A DNA stretch of 64,000 nucleotides, taken from Hydra vulgaris (lineage: Eukaryota > Cnidaria > Hydrozoa > Anthoathecata > Hydridae). How positions within the stretch are numbered: the stretch's first letter is position 1; every line of letters begins with the position of its first letter. Shown here piece after piece: positions 38,639-49,239 of this stretch. Made by a program: the position numbers and the translations under genes. The stretch is taken from NCBI RefSeq assembly GCF_038396675.1, contig NC_088922.1, positions 19,128,501 to 19,192,500 on the forward strand. Direction: 5' to 3'. The notes beneath the pieces are model-generated. The model searched no databases, had not been told where the DNA came from, and worked only from the letters and a program-made list of their open reading frames with translations.

Positions 38639-38879
38639 ATACATGCTGACTTAGGTGAGCAGTGTGACATCATACTGAAATAGCCTGCTGCTGGGGGCTT
38701 CAGTACATACATCGACTGAAAAATAGCCTGACTAGCAGTGGAGTGCTGCTACATCAACTGAGGGTTTGGCATGGGGAACCAATCTTTTCATTCATTGTTC
38801 TTTGTTTTTTCTGAAAAAGCCATATCAATTTAGATAAGCAAAAAAAGTGAGCAAATGCTTACATAAATATGCTATTGTA

Positions 38880-39086
38880 GATATATCAACCCTCAGTATT
38901 AGGAAAAATGAGATCAGCAATAATTTGCCAATCTCAATCTTTTAGAGGTTGACAAGAAAAATTTAATACAAAGGTCCTACCATAAAATATAGAAATGAGG
39001 TCAGCAATTTTTTGTCGATATCAAACATTTTTAGGTTGGCAGTAAGGTCAACATTGCGGAATGCCGACCCTAATTTCGGGCTGATA

Positions 39087-39090
<4 letters not shown>
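38880..39090. repeat. Diverged tandem duplication, about 100-bp period
   Basis: GAGATCAGCAATAATTTGCC...TTAGAGGTTGACAAG near 38910 and GAGGTCAGCAATTTTTTGTC...TTTAGGTTGGCAGTAAG near 38998 are alignable. Confidence 0.55.

Positions 39091-39093
<3 letters not shown>

Positions 39094-39117
<24 letters not shown>
39094..39117. repeat. Short (TA)n array
   Basis: GTGTGTGTATATATATATAT-type compound array. Confidence 0.9.
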
Positions 39118-39118
<1 letters not shown>

Positions 39119-39148
39119 AATTAGTAGAAAATTACTTAATAAAAGTTT

Positions 39149-39149
<1 letters not shown>

Positions 39150-39236
<87 letters not shown>
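39150..39236. repeat. (TA)n microsatellite
   Basis: Pure TA array. AAATTAGTA follows both this array and the shorter one at 39117. Confidence 0.97.
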
Positions 39237-39238
<2 letters not shown>

Positions 39239-39255
39239 TAGTAAAAACACTTATC

Positions 39256-39914
39256 TAATTTTTGTTTCCTTCAACACTATGCTTCACCATCAGCAGGTTC
39301 ATCAGGAAGAATGTCTAAACATAAAAAAAATTTCAAATTATAGAAAAATTATTTCACAGGAAGTTGGGAGTTGTTATAACTAATTATGTTATAACTGTAG
39401 TATTTTGCAACCAGGAAGTTGCATCAACTACATTAGATAATTAAAAAATCATGAAAAGAATTCTTTAGAATTAGGATAAATTTGGTCTGGTCATTTGTTT
39501 TTATAATTTTTTAAAAAGAACTTATTTTCATTTAGAAAATTTCTAGAAAAAATAATGTAATAAAACAGAATGTGTGTCAATTTCTTCAGTCAAGCTTACT
39601 CTCACTGATTCAACTGTGACAGAAGATTTTAATACACGAGTTATCTCACCAACAATCTGAATTAAACAATAATAAAAAAAAAGCATACAAACAATTTTAA
39701 AAATCAGAGGATAATTATAGGATAACCCATTAGGACATTGCAGTTTTGAAAAAATAACTACTCACTTTAGAAAGGATTTGTGATTTTGAAACTCTGTTTG
39801 ATATTTTCCAATAAAAATATAAAACTAACAATGAAAAAACAAATATTACCACAGTCACAGTAGAGAAACATGGATATTTTTCTAAAACTGTTGCAATTCT
39901 ATCAACTCTGTCAA
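39256..39914 (-). CDS. Possible small spliced membrane protein, 3 exons (partial)
   Basis: Three minus-strand exons join in phase. The first (39766-39914) starts after a GTTCAG acceptor and ends at a GTGAGT donor. It encodes DRVDRIATVLEKYPC followed by a hydrophobic segment (STVTVVIFVFSLLVLYFYW) and KISNRVSKSQILSK. The second (39600-39656) encodes IVGEITRVLKSSVTVESVR between TTCAG and GTAAGC. The third (39256-39314) follows a TTTAG acceptor and ends in a stop. A single transmembrane helix with a short basic tail is predicted. A possible upstream exon at 40087-40119 has good splice sites but the wrong phase. No homolog is recognised, and chance is possible in AT-rich DNA. Confidence 0.3.
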
Positions 39915-40119
39915 CTGAACATTTACCCAAGTCTTTTTTTGAGCAAATTTAGCACCCAATTTCTAATAACTTTGTTCTGGAGCATTTAAATTGATCATGT
40001 TATAAAAATAATTTTAAAAGAAAAACAAACAAAATTAATTAAAAATATTTAATTTACTAATTGAAAAGTAATGTTTTTTTACTTACTTTAGATTGCGTAT
40101 ATTTGGAAACTTGCAATTG

Positions 40120-41454
40120 CTAAAAAGAAAATACACATATATCGTGTGTGTATGTATAAAACATACACATGCATTTCATGGATATTTAGAAAAAGTACTA
40201 GTACTAACCTAAAAAAAAATTAGCAATAACAATATTAAAATAGTAATAATATTATAAACAATAACAATAAGTAATATTATTACTAATAATGATATGAATA
40301 ATAGTGAAATAATGCTATAATAATATTTATATTACATATAATCATACCAAAAGCAATAATAATAATAACCTACAATGAGCCCAACATTTTACAAACAGTA
40401 TCTCTCCAAAAAAAGACGAGTTTTAATAGTAGAGTTTAGTGATTTAAATTGAATATAAAAAAAAATTATTCCATGAATAAAATATGGTTTTATGCATTGG
40501 TTTGTGATTTATGGCCGCACCAACTGAACAATGATTTAGGATATATAATTTAAGGTTACTTAAAGATGGAAGATAACAACGAGAACTTTTTATAGAAGTA
40601 AAGAAATTACAGATTGAGAGAGGTCGGGTAACATGCGTATGACTCCAGACTAATAGACAATTTAAAATATGTACAAGAGCACCCAATTTGATAATTTTGG
40701 ATAGAAAGTAAAGGATATTAGAATTGGAACGATATTCTTGAAGGTATATTATTTTAAATGTCTTGTTTTTAGATTAGATATTCTTAAAAAATTATTGGTT
40801 GATAAGTAGTTTATAGGGTATTTCACTGAAATTATAGGTATACACTGAGGCATATTCGTTTAGACGCATCAATTTTTTTCTCTTTATCTTAATTTTTTTC
40901 TATGTATTGTCAACTGATATGCATGCAAGTTATTATCAAAATAATTGTTGTGTTGTGGGCTAATAAAAACCACAAAAAAATTTTTTATATGTGTCTTTAT
41001 TAACATGAGAGTATGTTTGATATACAAAAGCACATTTTTTAATTGGAATATATCTATAGACGCAAAATTAAATTTAAGCAATAACCAAAAAATAGTTAAG
41101 TATAAAGAAAATAATAATAATGAAAAAAAAACTTTTAATTTGTGCAGGCAGAAGTTCTCAAAGTTTATTTCAAAAAAATAAAAAAATCACTCAATATCCA
41201 CGGCTGTTTCAAGCAAGCTTTACGGCTTCTTGTTATTTTTCAAAAATATTAACGTTAAGGGTGTTACTAAATCTTTTATAACTTTTAAAACATTAGAGAT
41301 AATTTTGTTCTCTAATGTTAAAATCTAATTGTTAAAAAGAATAAAAACACCAATAAAATGTTTTATCTGATGACATTTCACAAAAATATTAAAAAACTTC
41401 TTCAATTTTAGAATAAACGCGGCAAATGATAGACTTGGCTAAATTTTAGTAATT
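40120..41454. other. AT-rich, no gene supported
   Basis: An 80-codon minus frame at 40444-40686 and a 78-codon plus frame at 40945-41181 have no recognised homology. Confidence 0.4.
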
Positions 41455-43557
41455 TCTTTTTTTTTTTTTTCTTTTCTTTAATATTTTGCCGTTTAAAATA
41501 TTACAACAACCAATTATATTTTACAATTTTTACATTAGTAACGACAGGACTTCTAGAAGATCATGTGGATCTTGTCATGAAGCCCTTTACAATATATGGT
41601 TAATTTTTGATAAAAATACAATGTCTTAAGTGAAATAATAATAATAATACAACTTTATGCAAAAACATGTAAAAACCAAGATAAAATTTTAAAAAGCCAA
41701 GATTAAAAAATAAATAAAATATACAAAATAGAACAGCAACGAATAAACAAACAAACAAAACAAAAAAACAATTAAAAGTAAATCAAAATATTTTCAATTA
41801 AAAATATAATTCTTTTAAGTTTTTGTTTGAATGAGGCAAAAGTCAGTTGGGTAGAAAAATCAAAATTTGGTAAGACTATTTTGTTCCAGAGATAAGGACC
41901 TCGATAAGAAACAAAAAACTGGTCTTTGCTTTTATGGCAAAAAGGGGCAATAAGATTGTTATTAATTCGAAGATTATATTTGTTTTTAGGTTTCATACAA
42001 TAAAGATTTTGTAATACGTTTGGCAACAAATTTTCTCTACATTTAAACATGAAACATAAAATGTTAAAGACATTTTGTTGATATACATTTAAAATATTCA
42101 TTTCTTTAAAAAGTTGTTTCGTATGAAAAAACTGATTTTTAAAATTTATTGCGCGAGCTGCGTGTTTCTGATGAAGGTAAAGAGATTTTAGTTTTGTTCT
42201 ATGAGTGCTTCCCCATATAATATTCGCGTAGTTTATATGACAATGTATAAATGAATAATATAATTGTGTTAACTGGTGTTTACATAATACATTTCTTGCT
42301 TTATAGAGAATTCCAATGCATTTAGCGATTTTATTGGAGGTATTATCAATATGATTTCTCCAAGATAGATTCTCATCAATATATGCTCCAAGAAACTTAG
42401 TAACTTTTTCTCTTTTTATTATTATATTATCAATTAAAAGGTCTGGCATGATATGAGGCAGTTTCTGTTTTTTTGAAGGTGGATAAAAAAGTGTCCATTT
42501 AGTTTTTTCTATATTTAGAGACAATCTATTTTGTTTAAACCAAACAGATACTTTTTTTAATTCATTTGTCATATTAGTAAAAAGCATATTAATATCTTTA
42601 TGAGACAAAAACAAGTTAGTGTCATCTGCAAAATTTATTGTTGTTAAGTTTGATGATTTATGAAGATCATTTATGTATATTAAAAAAATAAGTGGACCAA
42701 GTATGGATCCTTGTGGAACACCACATGTTATATTCATTAATAGATGAGATATAGAATCTTTATTGTAAACAAACTGTTTACGGTTAGTAAGATAACTTTC
42801 AAACCATAATAGGGTTTTATCTTTAATACCATATGATATTAGTTTTTTTAACAGAATTTGATGATTGACAGTATCAAATGCCTTAGACAAATCAATAAAC
42901 ACTCCTAGTGTAAAACAAGAGTCTTTAAAAGAGTCAGTTATATTGCGCGTTAGTTGAAGAATGGCATGCTCGGTTGAATTATTTTTTTGGTTTTCGTATA
43001 GAATTTTATTTTCAACAAGATAAGAGTAGATTCGGTTGTACATTATTCTTTCTAAAATTTTTGAAAAAACTGGAAGAACTGAAATAGGGCGATAATTTGT
43101 TATATTTGTACGATCCCCTGTCTTAAAGATTGGAGTTACTTTTGCTATTTTTAGTTTATCCGGAAAAGACCCTTGTGCAATGGATGCTCTGAAGATTTTA
43201 TAAAGAATATCTTTTATAACATCGTAGGAATCAATCACAATATTTGTGTTAAAATCATCATACCCAGTAGCTTTATTACGTTTTAATGACTTAAAAGCAA
43301 CCTCAAATTCATTAAAAGTTAACTCAGTATAATTTAGATTAGAGCTTATTGATGTTTCGAACTCATCAACAGATTTATCTTTAATGAATGAAATACTATC
43401 GCTTAATTTTGTACCGATAGTGGTGAAAAGCTTATTAAATTCAAATGCAATATCATTTGAGTCATTTATTAATTTGTTATCAATTTGTATAAAATTTGGA
43501 AGTAAATTTTTAATTGGTTTAAGTTTTCCAGACATCTCCTTCATGATTTGCCAGACC
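41455..43557 (-). mobile_element. CR1/L2-like LINE, 5'-truncated
   Basis: Minus-strand non-LTR retrotransposon with an open reverse transcriptase frame and a 3' tail. The tail (about 41455-41590; tail 4) contains GGGCTTCATGACAAGATC, a hairpin AAGATC-CACAT-GATCTT, and CCTGTCGT. It ends AAACGGCAAAATATT plus an A-rich run. The 5' break coincides with a perfect palindrome at 43557-43617. No endonuclease domain is present. Confidence 0.9.
41772..43557 (-). CDS. LINE reverse transcriptase (partial ORF2)
   Basis: About 595 codons are uninterrupted, covering the RT and C-terminal domain of a CR1/L2-like ORF2, which copies its own RNA at a nicked chromosomal target. RT motifs in order are ATGYDDFNTNI, NYRPISVLPVFSKILERIMY, IDLSKAFDTVNH (motif A aspartate), CGVPQGSILGPLIFLIYIND (motif B) and NFADDTNLF (motif C, catalytic DD). 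After these comes KFLGAYIDENLSW. The C-terminal block RGPYLWNKIVL lies near 41880. The catalytic residues look intact, but the N-terminal endonuclease is missing, so the copy cannot move on its own. The frame continues artificially into the palindrome up to 43631. Confidence 0.9.
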
Positions 43558-43617
43558 ATGATACAAGATGTTTTACATAAGCATGTAACATGCTTATGTA
43601 AAACATCTTGTATCATG
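43557..43617. repeat. Perfect palindrome, 30-bp arms, at LINE 5' break
   Basis: CATGATACAAGATGTTTTAC to ATGT, a single A at 43587, then the exact complement ending ATCATG at 43617. It sits exactly where LINE homology stops. A further partial copy (ATGCTTATGT...AACATGCT) follows. Confidence 0.95.
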
Positions 43618-44367
43618 CTTATGTATAACATGCTATGTTATTAAATTAAAAAATATATATGCACAGTCCACATTTTGGCTTGTTCACTCTCTTACAGCCT
43701 TAATTTTATTTATTTACTAATAAAAAAAAGACATTTATTTATTGAGTCAGATCAATAATATGGTTGCAACATAAATTTTTACAAAAATAAACTAAAAACA
43801 GTTGCCATATAAAAAAAGATTATGTAGCTAAGAACTGCAGCCATTTTAAAATCTATGCAATTTCTAAAAATTTCTGGCATATGCGCACCATAACGCTCGT
43901 AATTCCTTAATACGTCGCTAGGCAGTATATTCATTTTTGTTATATTTATTTATTATAAAAAAAGTACACAGCTTTGGAACTCTTCAAACCAAATCGCACT
44001 TATGCATGTTTGCACTTATACTTGCACTTAACACTTATTTTGCAACTACTTCGCCCTTACAAAAGATTCACATTTATACTAGATTAGATTTTTACAGACT
44101 CGCAGATACAAAAATCGCACTTATTAAATGCGAATTTTATAGAATTCTTGTAGTATATGACTCCTTCTGGTTGGTACTTTAGTCTTAATGGCTATCAAAT
44201 GAATTAGACTATTTGATTATATAAAATCATGAACGCAGGGTCTATCAGATAGTGGGGGAGGGGGAACAGGAGGGGAAATTTAGTGGCTTTAATTTCTCTG
44301 AATTTAGGGGTCCCATTCAAAATTTAATGATTTTTTTTTAGGAATACCTGTCAAAACGTACGGACTT

Positions 44368-44369
<2 letters not shown>
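43618..44369. other. AT-rich, no gene supported
   Basis: An 81-codon plus frame (43937-44182) overlaps a patch with repeated GCACTTA words (43990-44125). It is more likely repeat-driven than coding. Confidence 0.4.
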
Positions 44370-44438
<69 letters not shown>

Positions 44439-44455
44439 TATATACACACACACAA
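44370..44455. repeat. (TA)n and (CA)n microsatellite
   Basis: TA array to 44428, then CA/TA mixtures to 44455. Confidence 0.97.
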
Positions 44456-44551
44456 AGAAATAAATAAATAAGGTCCTCGTTTTTTAGAATTTGTCACAAA
44501 TCCTACCCCCCCCCCTACCCCATCATCTCGCCGGCCTTTTTATTAATATTC

Positions 44552-44588
44552 CTAATTTTATAATATTATTATGATATTATAAAATTAG
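44552..44588. repeat. Inverted repeat, 14-bp arms
   Basis: CTAATTTTATAATA (44552-44565) and its complement (44575-44588). Confidence 0.85.
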
Positions 44589-45303
44589 TAATAATGTTTT
44601 TTGTTGAAATATCCTTAAATAAGAAGAAAGTTAAAAAAATAATACTGATATTTAAGGCACAATCTACTCTAAAATATTTTTCATCAGAGAAGGCTAAAAC
44701 TAGCATGTCTTTCTTCAACAAAGCCAAGACTCGTTTGTTTCTTTTAAGTCGGTTGACCTTACTTCTTTCAGTCAGTAATGACCAAGCTGTTCTTAAAAAA
44801 TAATCTAGCCCTTTTTTCTCTAGAGTTTGTTTTCATTGTTGTCTTACATTTGTTTTTTTTTTCAGTTTAACTCCTTTTTCAACCTTTTTTATACTTTGAG
44901 AACAGTGCTTCTGTGGACTCCAAAAACCTATTCAAGCTTTTAATATCTATCCTAGGTTTTTATTTTCTCTGTTGTATGGCAATTTCCAGAACCATTTTCT
45001 CATTTGGAAAACGCCAAGAAGTATATCGTCGCAATCTGGAGCATCTGGGTGTTCTGAATTTTCTTTAACTATTGTTGAAATATAAAACTAGTCTTTTTGA
45101 TAAATCAATACTTCGCTTTCTTAACAGAAGACCTAAAGTTGTTTATTTTATTGAAATTAGTTTCTCATTTCAATTCTGATTGTAGGTTAAATCCGCTGCA
45201 AGCTTTTAGTATACAAAGTATACGGTAAAGTATACCGTTAAGTTAGTATACCGTATACTGTGACCGGCAATCCGGTTACATCTGCGAACCGACAAAATTT
45301 TTT
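44589..45303. other. AT-rich, no gene supported
   Basis: A 69-codon frame at 44594-44803 is unrecognised. A small cluster of GTATAC/CGGTATAC words lies at 45208-45265. Confidence 0.4.
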
Positions 45304-45975
45304 TAAAAATCTCATCTTTGACAACCCATAACTTGGGTTTTAAGTTAAATTAAACAAATTATTATTATTTTTCATGTTTAAATTATTGGGTTTATTTTTT
45401 TTTATTGGGTTTAATTATTGGGTTTAGCGTATATTTACATATATTAAAAAACTGTACGTTAATAAGCGTACTTTTTTGTTAATCACTTGATAATAGTATA
45501 GAATGATCAACAGCACTCTTATTAGCGTACTTTTTTCTGACCATGTATTTTGTTAACTTTATGACTTTTATCAAAATATTTTAATCAAAATACTTTTATA
45601 TTAACTAAATTATTTAATAGAAAACTATTAAATTAAAGCATATTTTAAAATGTCGATGTTTTAAACAGTTCACTTATATTTGAAATTCTTTTAGGTTTTT
45701 GTTTTAATCCGTTTTAAATTTTTATCAGTTCATAAGATAATTTTTTTCTTACTTTTTCGACGTTTAAGTTAGACGGAGGCGTAGATTTATTTATTTCAAA
45801 AGCTTCATAGTTATAACTTCCGTTCGCGTCACAAGATAAAGTGTTGTTTTGTTGCGCTTATTGCATACTTAAAGTAGTGAAAGCAAATTAGTAAAACTAA
45901 AATCAAAAATATTTATAAAAATCTCATCTTTAACAATCTATAACTTAGGTTTTAAGTTAAATCAAGCAAGTTTAT
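45304..45975. repeat. Direct repeat pair, about 57 bp, 610 bp apart
   Basis: AAAATCTCATCTTTGACAAC and following ATAACTTGGGTTTTAAGTT at 45304-45360 recur with a few changes at 45916-45975. The interval between is AT-rich and includes a second short repeat, GCGTACTTTTTT, at about 45467 and 45526. Solo ends of an element are possible but unproven. Confidence 0.6.
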
Positions 45976-46149
45976 TTTTTTTAAAGATAACTACTTCTAC
46001 TTGTGTTTAAAAAATTTTTTTTTACAGGTTTTTTTTTTTGTTTATACAGAGTTTAAGACTTTTTTTACGAATTCAAATCTTTTTTAAACATAGATTTTTC
46101 TCAGTCAGTTTGCTTCAAATTATTTTAAATAAAACTTAAAAGTCAGGAA

Positions 46150-46320
46150 CGAAAATTATATTGGAGGGGGGGGGGGCAGTACTACCCCGAAATAGTTTTA
46201 AGGACCTTTTTTTTTTTTTCAGTCATTTTTTCAGGCAATTTCTTCAAAATTATTTATTTGAAAAATTTTGGGGGGGCAAATGGCCCTGCTGACCCCTCCC
46301 CCCTCCTTCCCCCGGATGCT
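46150..46320. other. G-rich and C-rich homopolymer patches
   Basis: GGAGGGGGGGGGGGCAG near 46163, GGGGGGCAAATGGCCC near 46270 and CCCCTCCCCCCTCC near 46293 lie within AT-rich DNA. No family recognised. Confidence 0.5.
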
Positions 46321-47517
46321 ACGTGCGTGAAAGTATCCTAAACTTGTACATGATTTTAAACTCTTGAGTTTCCGAAGTTATTATGTTTACCACGTAATTA
46401 GTAAAATTAAAAAAAATATATTAACTTTTACTCATTATATTTGTTATTAACTATTAACATTTATATGTTGTTGTAGTTCTTTTTCTTCTATTGTCTTAAG
46501 GAATATTTTAATGTTTAAATATCTTTGCAATATCTTTGCAAAATATCAAAAATCAATAGGTCAATTTATAACAACACCAAAACAAAGAGCTCACTTAAAA
46601 ATAGTATTCAAGAACTTTCAATTTTTCAGGTCTATAAATTAAAGCTAAAGTTAATGGTTCCATAATATATCACAATTATTTTATCTTAAATTATACCACA
46701 TAAAACTTTAAGGTGGTACTTACCTGAAAAAATTATTTCATAAAATATTTGTTCTTAGTAATGCCTTTTAGATAAATAGGGGAGAGTAACATAAAAAAGA
46801 ACCCCTTTTCAAAAAATGATAAAATCAACTGGCTGTAAATAACCGAAAATTAAAAACAAAGTTTTTTTTCAGAAAATTCAATCTATGTTCTACAATTTAA
46901 CATCAGAAAATTAAAGGTGTAAATCTGCCTTACGTTAAGAAACAACCATTGAACAAAGAAATGGTAGGAGCCCATTTTACCGTGGAAGTAGCCTAAAATG
47001 GGCCCCTGAATTTAATTTCTGATTAAAACATAACTTTTAATCAAAAGTTGACTATAAATAATTTGTAGATAATGTAAAATCTTCTTTTCATTATTCACAT
47101 TAAAAGTTGACACTCTGAGTAAAGAAAAATTGACATTAACTTCAATTATAGTCAAATTAAAAAAAAATTAAACAAAATTTTAAAAATAGTACTTTCAAAT
47201 ATTTTTTTTGTCAAAATTTAACAATGAAGAAAACTATTCTTCAGATGGTTGTCATAAACGTTTATGTGCAGCTGCACAATATTCTACAGTAAAATTTATA
47301 ATAATTGTCTAAGGAAAGTCCAAGCAAAAGATTTTATAGAGGGCCAACTCACCTTAGGGTCCCATTTTAGACCACCTTCCCTTAATTACAAAAACATAAT
47401 GACAAAAGAAATAAAAACAAAAAAAATAATTATGTTTAAAAATATTTGTGGTAATACCCTAATTATGCAGGTCCTTTGTTCCAAGATATTTTTTCGTTGC
47501 AAATAGATAATTATATC
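46321..47517. other. AT-rich, no gene supported
   Basis: No recognisable gene or repeat. An 80-codon plus frame at 47264-47506 matches nothing. Confidence 0.4.
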
Positions 47518-47545
47518 AAACTTTGCAAACTAATTTGCAAAGTTT
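47518..47545. repeat. Perfect inverted repeat, 12-bp arms
   Basis: AAACTTTGCAAA, CTAA, TTTGCAAAGTTT. Confidence 0.9.
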
Positions 47546-47548
47546 CAA

Positions 47549-47606
47549 AACATGTGTTGCACTATTATTGATTAGTTAACTAATCAATAATGGTGCAACA
47601 CATGTT
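47549..47606. repeat. Near-perfect palindrome, 29-bp arms, no loop
   Basis: AACATGTGTTGCACTATTAT continues to a GTTAAC centre and into its complement, with a single mismatch. Confidence 0.93.
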
Positions 47607-47704
47607 CTGAACTAAAAAAATATATAGAAAATTAAAATTAAGACTTAATTTGGTTAATTAAAACAATTTGGGTAAAACTTCCCCAAAAAGAAGTATAAAA
47701 AATG

Positions 47705-48450
47705 CAAACAATTTGTATCCGTTGGCGCTATTTCACCAATGAATTTGCTAAAGATTACCTGTGGTGTTCCACAAAGATTAATTCCTAACAAAAAATTCCT
47801 AACAAAATGCTATCCCTGCTTTGATAATGTCAAAATAAACAGAGAAAATGTTACAAAAATTTTAGGTATTTATGTTGATGATAACTTTACTTGGAAAATT
47901 CTCATCGAAAATTTATGCAAAAAAGCTTGAAAAAGTAAAGGAATTTTATATAAGGTAAGAAGCTTTTTGAATAAGAAAATTTTAACTCAATTATATTTCT
48001 CTTTTATTCACAGCCATATTATCTATGCAAATATTGCATAGGCTAGTACCAATAAAAGCAAACTTGAACCTCTTTATCTTCACAGAAGCACATAGCACGT
48101 TTAATAAATTTTAGTGAACGTTTTACCCATGCAAAACCCCTATTAAGAAAAATGAATGCACTAAATATATATCAACTTAGTGTTTATAATGTACTATGTT
48201 TTATGCTTTTATGTAAAATCAATTCTTCCCCGGTTTCTTTTCATAATTTGTATTTGTCAAAAGATAAAAATAAATACATTCTTCGCAATGATAATTTTAT
48301 TAAGCAGCCATATTTTCAAACAAATTATAGAACAAAATAGTTTAAAAAAATTTTTCTAAAGATTTTATTGAACAATGTAACTACAACTCATTTAAAAGAA
48401 AACTTAAAGAAATAATTTTTACAATTGATGATTTGGTAATATACTTTTAA
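47705..48450 (+). mobile_element. Decayed CR1/L2-like LINE fragment
   Basis: The plus-strand translation gives KITCGVPQ (RT motif B start) at about 47757, then jumps to INRENVTKILGIYVDDNFTW. It continues with KGILYKVRSFLNKKILTQLY, FSFIHSHIIYANI, and ALNIYQLSVYNVLCFMLLCK. The catalytic FADD region is deleted and stops occur. These blocks align with the C-terminal half of the LINE at 41.8 kb. Confidence 0.75.
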
Positions 48451-48482
48451 TATATATATGTATATATGCATGTGTATGTGTG

Positions 48483-48556
<74 letters not shown>

Positions 48557-48702
48557 GGTGTGTGTGTGTATGTGTGTGTGTGTGTGTGTCTGTGTCTCTG
48601 TGTGTGTTTATATATGTGTATTTAAATAAGTGTATATGTGTATATGTATATATGCATGTATGTATATGTGTGTATGTGTATATGTATGTGTGTATGTATA
48701 TG

Positions 48703-48764
<62 letters not shown>

Positions 48765-48805
48765 TGTGTATATATGTGTGTATGTGTATGTATTTATGTA
48801 TGTGT

Positions 48806-48876
<71 letters not shown>

Positions 48877-48880
48877 TATG
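48450..48880. repeat. Compound TA/TG microsatellite tract
   Basis: (TA)n at about 48491-48551, TG/TATG-rich mix to about 48712, (TA)n at 48712-48746 and again at 48808-48871. Confidence 0.95.
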
Positions 48881-49239
48881 TATCCCCTTTTTACCTTTTA
48901 TTTATCAAAAAACTTTTAAAAATTTATATGCAGTTGCGAATAATAAAATAGCACCACTAAGCGTATTTTCTTTTTTGTTAAGAAAACACCATGCAAAATA
49001 AATTTTTTTTAAAGCTTTGCTGTTTAAAATATTAGCTAACATGTTTATTTTCTAAAACAAATCATTTTGAGAAAAAAACTGCTTGGTGTTGTTCGATTTT
49101 AATCAAAAATGCCAACTCTGACCGAAAAATAAAATAGCACGAAACAGTCTTTTATTGTAAAATACTCTGATAACGGTAAAAAAAATTGTGATAATAGCAA
49201 GCGTTGGTTTTTTTTTTTGCTGTTTAATTCGTTTTATGT

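Noticed and set aside
45304-45975. LTR retrotransposon between two direct repeats
   Set aside because: The repeats are only about 57 bp, diverged, and 610 bp apart. No primer-binding site, polypurine tract or gag-pol code is visible.
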